From the NCBI GenBank assembly GCA_016715405.1, contig JADKAE010000016.1:103588-167587 (forward strand): a stretch of DNA of 64,000 nucleotides. The letters are read 5' to 3'. Source of the DNA: Saprospiraceae bacterium. GTDB taxonomy: Bacteria; Bacteroidota; Bacteroidia; Chitinophagales; Saprospiraceae. The translations under genes and the position numbers were made by a program. Shown piece after piece: positions 9,002 through 17,299 of the stretch (the first letter of the stretch is position 1; every line of letters begins with the position of its first letter). A model generated the notes under the pieces. It saw only the letters and a program-made list of their open reading frames with translations. It did no database searches and had not been told where the DNA came from.

Positions 9002-11449
9002 ATGGCAAACCGGCTACTACTACTTTTCACCTTGCTCTTTTTCAGCTTTTCCGCCCTGCCGATCCACGCCCAGGAAGGCGATGCGAAAAAAGACGCCAAA
9101 ACCGACGAAAAAAAACCGGCCTCGGCATCGAAACTAAAACCCTTCAGCGAGATCATTACCGCCGAGGCAGTGTCCGACCCGGGACTGTTTACGGTGCATA
9201 AGGTGGGCGCCAAGTATTATTTCGAAATTCCCAATACGCTGCTCGAACGCGAAATTCTGGTGGTGAGCCGTATCTCAGGTTATGTGCGCAACCTCAATTT
9301 CGGCGGAGCGGGCATGAATTCCCGGCCCCAGCAGGTGATCCGCTGGCAACGCCACGACGAGACGATACTGCTCCGCTCGGTGTCGTACAACAGCGTGGCA
9401 AGCGAAAATCTGCCCATTTACGAGTCGGTGCGCAATAACAATTTCGAGCCTATTATCATGGCTTTCGATATGGCCTGCCACAACGCCGATAGCTCGGGTG
9501 TGGTGTTTGAGGTGACTTCGCTGTTTACCAGCGATGTGGAGATGATCGGCCCGCTGTCGCAACAGGAGCGCAAGGACTACGAGATTAAAGGCATCGACAA
9601 TAAGCGCTGCCTGGTCACTTCTATCAAAAGTTTCCCCGAAAACGTGGAGGTACGCCACGTGCTCACGTTTAACGGCTCTAAGTTGCCCGACAACCAGGTC
9701 ACCGGCGCGCTTTCTATCGAGATGAACCAGTCGTTTATCCTGCTGCCCGCACAACCCATGCAGCCCCGCTATTACGACGCCCGGGTAGGCTATTTTTCGG
9801 TGCAGCAAACCGACTACGGCCTCGACGAGCAACGCGCCGCTACCCGCCGCTTTATTACCCGCTGGCGCTTGGAGCCCTCCGACGAGGCCGCCTACCGCCG
9901 CGGCGAACTGGTGACGCCGAAAAAACAGATCGTGTATTATATCGACCCCGCTACACCCGAAAAATGGCGCCCCTATCTCAAACAAGGCGTGGAGGATTGG
10001 CAAAAGGCTTTTGAAGCGGTTGGTTTTAAAAATGCGATTATCGCCAAAGACCCACCCAGCAAAACCGAAGACCCCGACTGGAGCCCCGAGGACGTGCGCT
10101 ATTCGGTGATCCGCTATATCTCTACGGATATCCAAAACGCCGTAGGGCCACACGTACACGACCCCCGCACCGGCGAAATCCTGGAAAGCGATATCCTCTG
10201 GTACCACAATGTGATGAACCTGCTGCGCAACTGGTATTTTGTGCAAACCGCCGCTATCAACCCCAAAGCCCAGCGCGTGAAGTTCGACGACGCGGTGATG
10301 GGCCAACTCATCCGCTTTGTGGCGGCTCACGAGGTGGGCCATACCCTGGGACTGCCCCACAATATGGGCGCCAGCACGGCCTATCCGGTCGACTCGCTGC
10401 GCTCGCCGACCTTTACAGCCCGCATGGGCACGGCGCCTTCTATTATGGACTACGCCCGCTTTAACTACATTGCCCAGCCCGGCGACGGCGACGTGGCCCT
10501 GATGCCGCAAATCGGCCCCTACGATATCTGGTCGATTACCTATGGCTACAAGTATTTTCCCGGACTCAACTCAGCAGATACGGAGCGCCCTCTACTACAC
10601 CAGATGGTAAAAGAAAAAACCGGCAACCCCCTGTACCGCTACGGCCGCCAGCACTCTCCGGTGGTGGACCCCAGCGCCCAAACCGAAGACCTCGGCGACA
10701 ACTCGGTGCTGGCAAGCCGCTACGGCCTCGCCAACCTGAAACGCATAGTGCCCAATCTGATGACCTGGACTGCGGAGGAAGGTAAGGACTACGAACAACT
10801 TCGCGAGCTCTACGGCCAGGTGATCGGCCAGTTTAATCGCTACCTCGGCCACGTGACCGGCAACGTGGGCGGCGTATACGAGTTCCGCAAAACCGCCGAC
10901 GAGGCCGGCGCCGTGTATTCCCCTACCCCACGCGACCGCCAGGCGGAAGCGGTGGCTTTTTTGAATGAAAATTTGTTCGAAACGCCCACCTGGCTGCTCG
11001 ATCAAAATATCCTGTCGCGCATCCAGGAAAGCGGCATCGTGGATCGCATCAAGAACCTGCAAACCCAAACCCTCCAACAACTATTCGACGACCAGCGCCT
11101 GCAGCGTTTGATAGAAGCCCAGTCCGCCAACGGCAGCCAGGCCTATTCGATGCAAACGCTGCTGGAGGAGACCCGCAAAGGCATTTGGAAGGAGTTGTCG
11201 ACGGGCAAAGCCACCGACGCCTACCGCCGCAACCTGCAAAGCGCCCACCTCGACAAGTTGGTGGAGATGGCGTTTCCCAAAGCCGGCAGTAACGCCCACG
11301 TAGATATCGAAGCTACGGCATTTGCCAATCTTAAGTTGCTGGAAAAGGAGTTGCGCCAGGGCATCGGCAAGCAGAAGGATGAGGTTTCGCGCCGGCACTT
11401 CCAGGCGGCTTTGGATAAGCTGAATCGCGCAATAGACAGCGATGATTGA
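9002..11449 (+). CDS. Secreted zinc-dependent metalloprotease (DUF5117/DUF5118-type, metzincin)
   Basis: 815 residues from the ATG at 9002, which gives a clean signal peptide (MANRLLLLFTLLFFSFSALP...HAQ); an upstream in-frame start at 8921 would add a non-signal extension and is less likely. After a Lys-rich linker the N-terminal domain resembles DUF5118/DUF5117, and the catalytic motif HEVGHTLGLPHNM has its first His near residue 443, a metzincin HExxHxxGxxH zinc site; the later SIMDYARFNY supplies the Met-turn. This large family is common in Bacteroidota, with export to periplasm or outside. Intact frame. A gene of this type probably degrades peptides; the substrate is unknown. Confidence 0.9.
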   Translation: MANRLLLLFTLLFFSFSALPIHAQEGDAKKDAKTDEKKPASASKLKPFSEIITAEAVSDPGLFTVHKVGAKYYFEIPNTLLEREILVVSRISGYVRNLNFGGAGMNSRPQQVIRWQRHDETILLRSVSYNSVASENLPIYESVRNNNFEPIIMAFDMACHNADSSGVVFEVTSLFTSDVEMIGPLSQQERKDYEIKGIDNKRCLVTSIKSFPENVEVRHVLTFNGSKLPDNQVTGALSIEMNQSFILLPAQPMQPRYYDARVGYFSVQQTDYGLDEQRAATRRFITRWRLEPSDEAAYRRGELVTPKKQIVYYIDPATPEKWRPYLKQGVEDWQKAFEAVGFKNAIIAKDPPSKTEDPDWSPEDVRYSVIRYISTDIQNAVGPHVHDPRTGEILESDILWYHNVMNLLRNWYFVQTAAINPKAQRVKFDDAVMGQLIRFVAAHEVGHTLGLPHNMGASTAYPVDSLRSPTFTARMGTAPSIMDYARFNYIAQPGDGDVALMPQIGPYDIWSITYGYKYFPGLNSADTERPLLHQMVKEKTGNPLYRYGRQHSPVVDPSAQTEDLGDNSVLASRYGLANLKRIVPNLMTWTAEEGKDYEQLRELYGQVIGQFNRYLGHVTGNVGGVYEFRKTADEAGAVYSPTPRDRQAEAVAFLNENLFETPTWLLDQNILSRIQESGIVDRIKNLQTQTLQQLFDDQRLQRLIEAQSANGSQAYSMQTLLEETRKGIWKELSTGKATDAYRRNLQSAHLDKLVEMAFPKAGSNAHVDIEATAFANLKLLEKELRQGIGKQKDEVSRRHFQAALDKLNRAIDSDD

Positions 11450-11458
11450 CCAGGATTT

Positions 11459-11556
11459 TTAACCGCAGATTTAAACGGAGTTGAAAGGAGTTACGCAGAG
11501 CCTGATACTGACTCTGCGAAACTCAGCGTTAGACTCCTTTAACTCTGCGGTTAAAA
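11459..11556. repeat. Imperfect inverted repeat between convergent genes
   Basis: The left arm contains TAACCGCAG, GGAGTTgAAAGGAGT and GCAGAG; the right arm has CTCTGCG, ACTCCTTTAACTC and CTGCGGTTA. It lies between the convergent metalloprotease and Dps genes and would fold as a long interrupted hairpin on either strand, so a bidirectional terminator role is plausible. It may also be a copy of a dispersed intergenic repeat. Confidence 0.6.
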
Positions 11557-11559
11557 AAA

Positions 11560-12036
11560 TTACTTGTTCAAAAACGCCGAATACATCCACACCAGCTTCT
11601 CCTGGGCGCGGATATAATCGCTCATCAGGGCATTCGTGCCTTCGTCGCCGGCATCGGCAGACAGCGTTAGGAGATCGCGTTGAAGCGTGATAATCGCTTT
11701 GAGTGAATTCAAAATATCTTCCACGGCCTTCATGCCGTTGTCGACCTGATTGCTTTCCGCAATTTTTGCTACTTTTTTGTAGTCCGAATATCTGTGATTG
11801 GGCGCATAACCCAGGGTCAATATCCGCTCTGCCACCTCGTCGATTTTTATTACCAGGTCGTTGTACAATTCCTCGAATTTGAGGTGCAATTCAAAAAATT
11901 TCTCGCCCTTGATGTTCCAGTGATAACCCCTGGTATTTTGATAAAAGATAGAATAGTTGGCCAATAATACGTTGAGCTTTTCAGCCAGTGCCTTCGATTT
12001 TTTGCTGTCCAGCCCGATTGCATTTAATTTTTTCAT
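11560..12036 (-). CDS. dps: Dps family DNA-protecting ferritin-like protein
   Basis: 158 residues. The ferroxidase-site pattern is present: HWNIKGEKFFELHLKFEELY then DEVAERI, i.e. the His/Asp/Glu ligands at the dimer interface. The usual Dps length and helical pattern follow. Dps dodecamers oxidise Fe2+ with hydrogen peroxide and store the iron, guarding DNA under stress; it acts in the cytoplasm on the nucleoid. A TAAATTTG promoter box lies 17-24 bases upstream of the start. The frame is intact. Confidence 0.93.
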   Translation of the reverse strand: MKKLNAIGLDSKKSKALAEKLNVLLANYSIFYQNTRGYHWNIKGEKFFELHLKFEELYNDLVIKIDEVAERILTLGYAPNHRYSDYKKVAKIAESNQVDNGMKAVEDILNSLKAIITLQRDLLTLSADAGDEGTNALMSDYIRAQEKLVWMYSAFLNK

Positions 12037-12052
12037 AATCCAAATTTTTATC

Positions 12053-12060
12053 CAAATTTA
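12053..12060 (-). promoter_or_regulatory. Probable -7 promoter box for dps
   Basis: The minus strand reads TAAATTTG, matching TAnnTTTG, with a leader of roughly 10 bases. Confidence 0.5.
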
Positions 12061-12102
12061 CAATATGTATTCCCGCATTGCTGTGATATTTGTCATAGTA
12101 AG

Positions 12103-12153
12103 GTTTAGTGTATGCGCAGTTTAGCGATTGGGTTTAGTGCATGCGCAGTTTAG
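12103..12153. repeat. GTTTAGTG/ATGCGCAG repeat
   Basis: Two direct copies of GTTTAGTGyATGCGCAGTTTAG (the first with TGTATGCGC, the second with TGCATGCGC). A related sequence in the opposite orientation is found at 58828-58935. Confidence 0.75.
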
Positions 12154-12163
12154 AAACGTTAAA

Positions 12164-12217
12164 ACAGTCGTAAAGTCGTAAAGTCGCACAGTCGTAAAGT
12201 CGCAAAGTCGCAAAGTC
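12164..12217. repeat. Tandem AGTCGTAA/AGTCGCAA array downstream of tolC
   Basis: Six 9-bp units of the form AGTCGYAMA in tandem, ending two bases before the tolC-like stop codon. Member of the CAGTCGTA family seen also near 13740, 29640, 35790 and 43910. Confidence 0.8.
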
Positions 12218-12218
12218 C

Positions 12219-13707
12219 CTAATATCCTTCCGGCAACTGCACCAGCGGTCTGTCGTTTTCAAAATCGTAGAGCGTACTGCGGCGGATATCGTAAAAAAGC
12301 CACCCAGAAGCTGCGCAGGGCACTCACATAACTACGGCGGGAGGCGTCTTGCTCGGCAACGGCGATATTCAGCTCCGTGATGCCCAGTTTGCCGATATAA
12401 TACCGGTTGCGCGACATCTCCTGCCGTTTCTTTGATATCTCCCACGAGCGCAGCGCGCGTTCCACCTGGTTGCGCACGAGGTCGAATTGCTGCACTTTGA
12501 GTAAGACTTCCCTTTCAAAATTGACGCGTTCCTGGGCTACGTTCATTTGCTCCAATTCGAGGTTACTCTGGGCGATCTGGCGGCTGGCTTTGGCCTTGCC
12601 CCAGTCGGCAATCGGTACCTGGAGGCTCAGGGTGAGGGCTTCCTGATTAAGGGGGTCTTTGTAGGCATCGCCGAGTACGCTGCCCGTTTGCGAAAGGCCG
12701 AAGCTGCCCACCAGGTTGGCCTGTGGTCCGGTTTGTCCTTTGGAACGGGCCACTTCCAGTTCGGCTTCCCGCAGCCTGCGGTCGAGGGCGATGATCTGAC
12801 TACGGTTCAGGAGGGCTGCCGTAAGGGCCTTGTCGGCGTCGATGGTTACAGTCGGAATGTCGGACGGCGGCGTCATTTCAAACTGCACAGAGCGGTTGAT
12901 GCCCAGAAAGTTGCGCAAGCGTTCGGTACTCGACTGCAGGTTTAGCGTAGCTTCGGCCAATGCGCTTTCGGCGTTGGCAACGCTCAGTTCGATTTGGAGT
13001 AATTCCGTTTCCGCAATTTTGCCAACCTCATAGCGCCCCTGCGAAATGCGGTACAAGGTATCGGCATTACTTTTCTCCTTTTTGGCAGCTTCGGTGTTGA
13101 GCTGGGCGATCAGCACCTCAAAAAACAGGTTCACCGCATCAAATGCCGCTGCTTCCATGTCTTCGCTGTATCCCCGGGTGGCCTCCTGGTAGCGCAGGGG
13201 CTCCACTTTTTTATTCCATTTTAAAGCATTAAACCCAAAAATGGGCTGAATAAACCCGATGCCGATGGGCGTCGACAAATACGAAGTATAACCCGGATTA
13301 CCTCCCGTGGCAAAGATGTCGAGCCGGCGGAGGTCGGTGTTGGCAAATATCGTACCGCCGGTGAGTGTAACATCCTGTTGCAGCGAAATGCCCACCGAAG
13401 TGCTCATAAACCCGCGCTGGATAAACGCCTCGGTACCATCTGGCAAAGTAATGGCATCGATGGTGCGGTTGAGGTTGGGCAAGGTGGCATTCAACCCGAT
13501 TTTGGGCTTGTAATCGGCCAAAAAGGATTGATACGACCAATAGCGGTTGCTCAATCTCGTTTTCGCCAACTGCACGTCGGGCGCCTGCCCCTGCGCCATC
13601 CGCACCACTTCCTGCAAGGTCACCCGCATGGTGTCCTGGGCCTGTAATTGTCCCCAGCACGCGAAGATTACCCCGATAATGAAGATTTTTCTGTAGATAT
13701 TCTGCAT
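12219..13707 (-). CDS. TolC family outer membrane efflux protein (one frameshift)
   Basis: About 495 residues. The ATG at 13707 gives the signal peptide MQNIYRKIFIIGVIFACWGQ LQAQ; a longer frame upstream runs into repeat sequence and is rejected. The body has the two OEP coiled-coil repeats (e.g. YRISQGRYEVGKIAETELLQ and QEMSRNRYYIGKLGITELN). Near 12297 a T-run shifts the frame; removing one T gives the expected ending FYDIRRSTLYDFENDRPLVQ LPEGY, stopping at 12219. TolC-type trimers form the outer membrane channel of tripartite pumps. It is the last gene after the adaptor and permease, in the same direction, supporting one efflux system. Confidence 0.88.
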
Positions 13708-13739
13708 AAAAAACTGTTTGTCAATGATTTTCTTAGAGC

Positions 13740-13811
13740 CGATTGTTTCGACTGTACGACTGTAAGACTGTACGACTGTACGAACAAGTATATTAAGTCG
13801 CACAGTCGCCC
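13740..13811. repeat. Tandem GACTGTAC array upstream of tolC
   Basis: Units GACTGTACG repeated (with one GACTGTAAG) on the left and a short AGTCGCACAGTCG on the right, i.e. complementary arms, between the permease stop (13815) and the tolC-like start (13707). Confidence 0.7.
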
Positions 13812-13814
13812 CTG

Positions 13815-15155
13815 CTACTCCACGCGCAGCGCCTTGATAGGGTCCTGCCGGGCGGCCTTGCGGGCGGGGAAAATCCCGAAAACCAATCCCACCGTGGCGG
13901 CCACGCCGAACGACAGGATAATCGACCAGGCCGACACCACCGCCGGTATCTCAAACGACGAGGTGATTAGTTCGGCGGCTACCACGCCCAGGATAATGCC
14001 GATAATACCGCCCAACAGGCTGATAAAGATGGCTTCAAACAGAAACTGCTCGACGATATCGCGCTGGGTAGCCCCCAGCGAACGCCGCACGCCGATTTCT
14101 TTGATGCGCTCGAGCACCGAGGCCAGCATGATATTCATGATGCCGATGCCGCCTACCAGCAATGATATGCCGGCGATAGCAGCCAAAACGAGGTTGAAGG
14201 TTTCTTGTGTTTTCTGTTGCTCTTCGAGCAATAATTCGGGCACTTCGATCTCGAAATCAACTTGATCTTTGTGGCGGCGCTTGAGCAGTCGCGCCATCAC
14301 ATCGGCGGTGGCGCGGAGCTCGTCGGAGTCTTTTACACGCACTACTGCCCTGTCGAGCTGGTGGTAATTTTCTTCCTTTTTCTCCTCTTCATCCCAGCCG
14401 CCGCTGATATCGGCTTTGGTGATTATTGCCCTGTTTTTGAAGCGAAGCAGCGCGGTGGTGACCGGCACGTATATGTCGTCGTTGTAATCGCGGATGCCCA
14501 GGTTTTCGAGGCTTTCTTTGCTGGCGCGGCGTTTTTCGAGTACGCCGATGACGGTAAGCCACATCTGGCCGGCTTTGATTTTTTGCCCAATGGGGTTTTC
14601 GTTGGGAAAAAACCGGGTCTGTATATTTTTGCCAATAATACAAACCGGTCGGCCACCGCTGATATGGTATTCGTGAAAAAAGGTGCCCTGGCTGACGCCA
14701 AGGTTGTTGAGTTCAAAAAAAGCGTTGGTAACGCCCACACAACGCCCTTTTTCGAGCTTGCCGTCCCGGATCAGGGAGGCATTGTTTACCACTTCCGGAC
14801 TTACTTTTTCGACAGCGGGCAGTACGCGGGCTATCGCGTGCAAGTCTTCCAGTGTTAAGCCGGGCGACCAGGGGCGTTTTTTCTTTTCCGAAGAGTTGCC
14901 GCCGCCGCTACTGCTGCTGCTGCCCGACGAATTTTCGTCGCCTTCTTCGAGGATGACGCTTTTCACCACGATATTGTTGGTGCCGATGAGTTTCATGCGG
15001 TCCAGAATGGACTGCTTGGCGCCGGTGCCTATGGCCAGCATAGCGATCACGGCGGCTACGCCGAAGAGAATGCCCAGCCCGGTGAGCAATGCGCGCAGAC
15101 GATTAGCCAAAACGGCCTCCATCGCCAGCAAAAAGTTGAAAAATACCCTTTGCAT
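13815..15155 (-). CDS. MacB-like ABC transporter permease (MacB_PCD + FtsX)
   Basis: 446 residues. N-terminal membrane segment with LRALLTGLGILFGVAAVIAM, then the periplasmic MacB core domain, a Ser/Gly-rich spacer (SSGSSSSSGGGNSSEKKK) and three C-terminal FtsX segments, including the signature GGIGIMNIMLASVLERIKEI GVRRSLGA. Such permeases pair with a separate or fused ATPase and pass conformational energy to TolC to expel substrates. Here no ATP-binding subunit is encoded next to it in this window. The gene stands between adaptor and TolC genes with spacing of 12 bases to the adaptor, so an operon is likely. Frame intact. Confidence 0.9.
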   Translation of the reverse strand: MQRVFFNFLLAMEAVLANRLRALLTGLGILFGVAAVIAMLAIGTGAKQSILDRMKLIGTNNIVVKSVILEEGDENSSGSSSSSGGGNSSEKKKRPWSPGLTLEDLHAIARVLPAVEKVSPEVVNNASLIRDGKLEKGRCVGVTNAFFELNNLGVSQGTFFHEYHISGGRPVCIIGKNIQTRFFPNENPIGQKIKAGQMWLTVIGVLEKRRASKESLENLGIRDYNDDIYVPVTTALLRFKNRAIITKADISGGWDEEEKKEENYHQLDRAVVRVKDSDELRATADVMARLLKRRHKDQVDFEIEVPELLLEEQQKTQETFNLVLAAIAGISLLVGGIGIMNIMLASVLERIKEIGVRRSLGATQRDIVEQFLFEAIFISLLGGIIGIILGVVAAELITSSFEIPAVVSAWSIILSFGVAATVGLVFGIFPARKAARQDPIKALRVE

Positions 15156-15167
15156 AGTGTGGAAGCC

Positions 15168-16559
15168 TTATTCGAAGATAATAAACATGCCATCGTTGCC
15201 GCCCGAGGTGGGCAGGTTTTCGTCTTTTACCGCTTTACTGCGGGCCAATGCCTCCTCTTGCCGTTTTTTTCGCTCGGCCTCTTGTTTCTTTTTGATCTTT
15301 TCCTTGATCGATTTGTCCAGGGGCACAAAAGACAACTTCTCCGCATCAGCCGGCGGGGTGAGGAAAATCTCGTCGTTTTTGGCAAGACCGTATTCCACGA
15401 TCACCTCGTCGTCGTTGCTTTCGCCTGTGATCACTTCCTGGCGCACTATTTTGCCGTCTGTTTTTTTATACACAAAAGAAAGGCTGTCGGATTGCAGCGA
15501 TTCCAGGGGGATAAAGACCACGTCGGGATAAATGTAGGTCACGATTTCGTTGCTGGTGGTCATGGCCGGGCGCATCACCGAGTCGGCTTCGTTGACCTGG
15601 ATGACGACTTCGAAGACTTTGGCGTCGTAGTCTTTGAGTTGCTCGCCGATATTGGCTACCTGGATGACTTTGCCCGTATATTCGCGGTCGGGGAAGGCGT
15701 CGATTTTCACTTTTACATCCTGGCCTTTTTTGACTTTGCTGATATCTACTTCGTTGACGTAGGTTTTGGATATCATGCTGGTGAGGTCGGGCAGCTCCGC
15801 CACGATGGGGTCCCAGGCGTGCACCTGTGAGCCGGGGCCTACTTTGCCGTTCCAACTGCGCGCGTAGATCACCATGCCGCCTTTGGGCGCTTTTACGACA
15901 AACTCGTTGGCCAGGTCGGTCAATTGCGTGAGTTTGGTCTGTATTTGGCGCATCGAGGTATTGATCTCGGAGATGCGGGCGTCGGATTTCTCTTTGGTGA
16001 GGTCGTATTTTTTGAGCAACTGCTGGTAGTCGCGCTCGGTGCGCTCCAGGTCGAGCCGGGCTTGCTGGATGACGCTTTGGGGCTCGTATTTGCTTTGTTC
16101 GAGCTGCAGGTCTTTTTCTTTTTTCAAAAACTTGAGGTTGACCAATTGGTCGCGAACACCCCGCAATTCGATGGCGGTATCGATTTTGGCCTGTTCGAGC
16201 TGGGTGAGAATTTTGTCCAATTCGGTCTGGCTATCGCGAATGCGGTTGCTGAGCTCGGTTTTGTCGAGCGTGGCCACATAATCGCCTTCTTTTACCAGGG
16301 TGCCTTCGGCTACCATATCCGAGATGCTGGTTTGCCAGATGCCGTTGGTGCGCATGCCCTGCGGGCCTCTGATTTTTTCAGAGCGCTTGGCCTGCAATTC
16401 GCCGGTAGCGGTTACTTTTACTTTAAATTCCCCTTTTTTCACCTTGACGGTTAGGGATTTATCTTCTTTTGATGCCGCTGGACGACCTTTGAGGAGGAAC
16501 CAGGCGCCTATGGAAACCAGTGCAAGCGCCGCAATTATCAGTGATACTCGTTTTATCAT
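15168..16559 (-). CDS. HlyD/MacA-like periplasmic adaptor of a tripartite pump
   Basis: 463 residues. A single N-terminal membrane anchor (MIKRVSLIIAALALVSIGAW) leads to a lipoyl-like half (VKVTATGELQAKRSEKIRGP), a long coiled-coil hairpin (ELSNRIRDSQTELDKILTQL ... TQLTDLANEF), a second lipoyl half (APKGGMVIYARSWNG) and beta-barrel domain. The C-terminus is Lys/Glu-rich and unusual, ending GNDGMFIIFE. It bridges the permease and TolC. First gene of the efflux set; a TACGTTTG promoter box stands 37 bases upstream of its start. Confidence 0.9.
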   Translation of the reverse strand: MIKRVSLIIAALALVSIGAWFLLKGRPAASKEDKSLTVKVKKGEFKVKVTATGELQAKRSEKIRGPQGMRTNGIWQTSISDMVAEGTLVKEGDYVATLDKTELSNRIRDSQTELDKILTQLEQAKIDTAIELRGVRDQLVNLKFLKKEKDLQLEQSKYEPQSVIQQARLDLERTERDYQQLLKKYDLTKEKSDARISEINTSMRQIQTKLTQLTDLANEFVVKAPKGGMVIYARSWNGKVGPGSQVHAWDPIVAELPDLTSMISKTYVNEVDISKVKKGQDVKVKIDAFPDREYTGKVIQVANIGEQLKDYDAKVFEVVIQVNEADSVMRPAMTTSNEIVTYIYPDVVFIPLESLQSDSLSFVYKKTDGKIVRQEVITGESNDDEVIVEYGLAKNDEIFLTPPADAEKLSFVPLDKSIKEKIKKKQEAERKKRQEEALARSKAVKDENLPTSGGNDGMFIIFE

Positions 16560-16595
16560 ACGGTCGGGTTGTGTTGGTGTTTAGTATTACTAATG

Positions 16596-16603
16596 CAAAC
16601 GTA
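16596..16603 (-). promoter_or_regulatory. Probable -7 promoter box for the efflux operon
   Basis: The minus strand reads TACGTTTG, matching TAnnTTTG, upstream of the adaptor start at 16559. Confidence 0.5.
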
Positions 16604-16612
16604 TGCATTTAG

Positions 16613-17233
16613 TTACAGTGGGATCAAAAAGCCGAGGTTAAAAAAAGTGCCTTCGTTAAAAATATCACCGGTAGTATCCTTGTCGATGTCTATGATACCC
16701 AAGTAATAGCGCACGTCGAAAAAAATTCTACGCCTTTTCCGTATTTCTTTTTCTATGCCGCCTCCGATACACACCCCGGCGTCCCAACGCCTGAGCGCCA
16801 ATTCGTCGAACAACAATCGATCGATTACGATATTGCCGTCGCTGGAATAACGGGCATAAGCCCTGGCGCCGAACGATATGTCGGGTCCTGCCACTGCATA
16901 AAGACCGATAGGTTCTAAATCCAGTTGCATCTTTATTAAAAAATTCAAACTCACATAATCTACGGTCGCTAAATGATATCCGCGATTCCGGTCCAACTTG
17001 CGCAAAATTTCAGCGCTGGTGCGCTGCAAATAGGTCGCTTCGGTAAGAAAGACCACATTAGGTCTGTGTTTCCACTCGGCGACAAGTCCGGCGCGAAAGC
17101 CGACCGTAGGCGAAAAACCACCTCCCCCTGTAAGGCCCAGGTAATGCTGTGCAGACGCATTAGTGCCACAGCAGATCCAGCATACCGGCAGCAGAAAATA
17201 CAAATGTCTGGCGAGAGATACGTGTAAAGTCAC
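16613..17233 (-). CDS. Outer membrane beta-barrel protein (PorT-like family)
   Basis: 206 residues. Signal peptide ending in GTNASAQ, then GLTGGGGFSPTVGFRAGLVA and alternating amphipathic strands ending in an aromatic/hydrophobic C-terminal strand (FNEGTFFNLGFLIPL), as in small 8-stranded OMP_b-brl proteins frequent in Bacteroidota. The function of individual members is mostly unknown. It stands alone, upstream of the adaptor gene with its own direction shared. Family assignment is by pattern, so moderate. Confidence 0.65.
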   Translation of the reverse strand: MTLHVSLARHLYFLLPVCWICCGTNASAQHYLGLTGGGGFSPTVGFRAGLVAEWKHRPNVVFLTEATYLQRTSAEILRKLDRNRGYHLATVDYVSLNFLIKMQLDLEPIGLYAVAGPDISFGARAYARYSSDGNIVIDRLLFDELALRRWDAGVCIGGGIEKEIRKRRRIFFDVRYYLGIIDIDKDTTGDIFNEGTFFNLGFLIPL

Positions 17234-17299
17234 GATAGGGTACGGCGTTTTGTGAATAAAAAAAGCTTTATTACAAAACGGAATTGATTCTAACGTATT

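Noticed and set aside
9275..10510. 411-codon open frame antisense to the zinc metalloprotease
   Set aside because: Shadow of a strong coding gene with intact family motifs; composition not protein-like.
13708..13803. Extended N-terminus of the TolC-like gene
   Set aside because: Reads through the GACTGTAC repeats; the ATG at 13707 gives a clean signal peptide.
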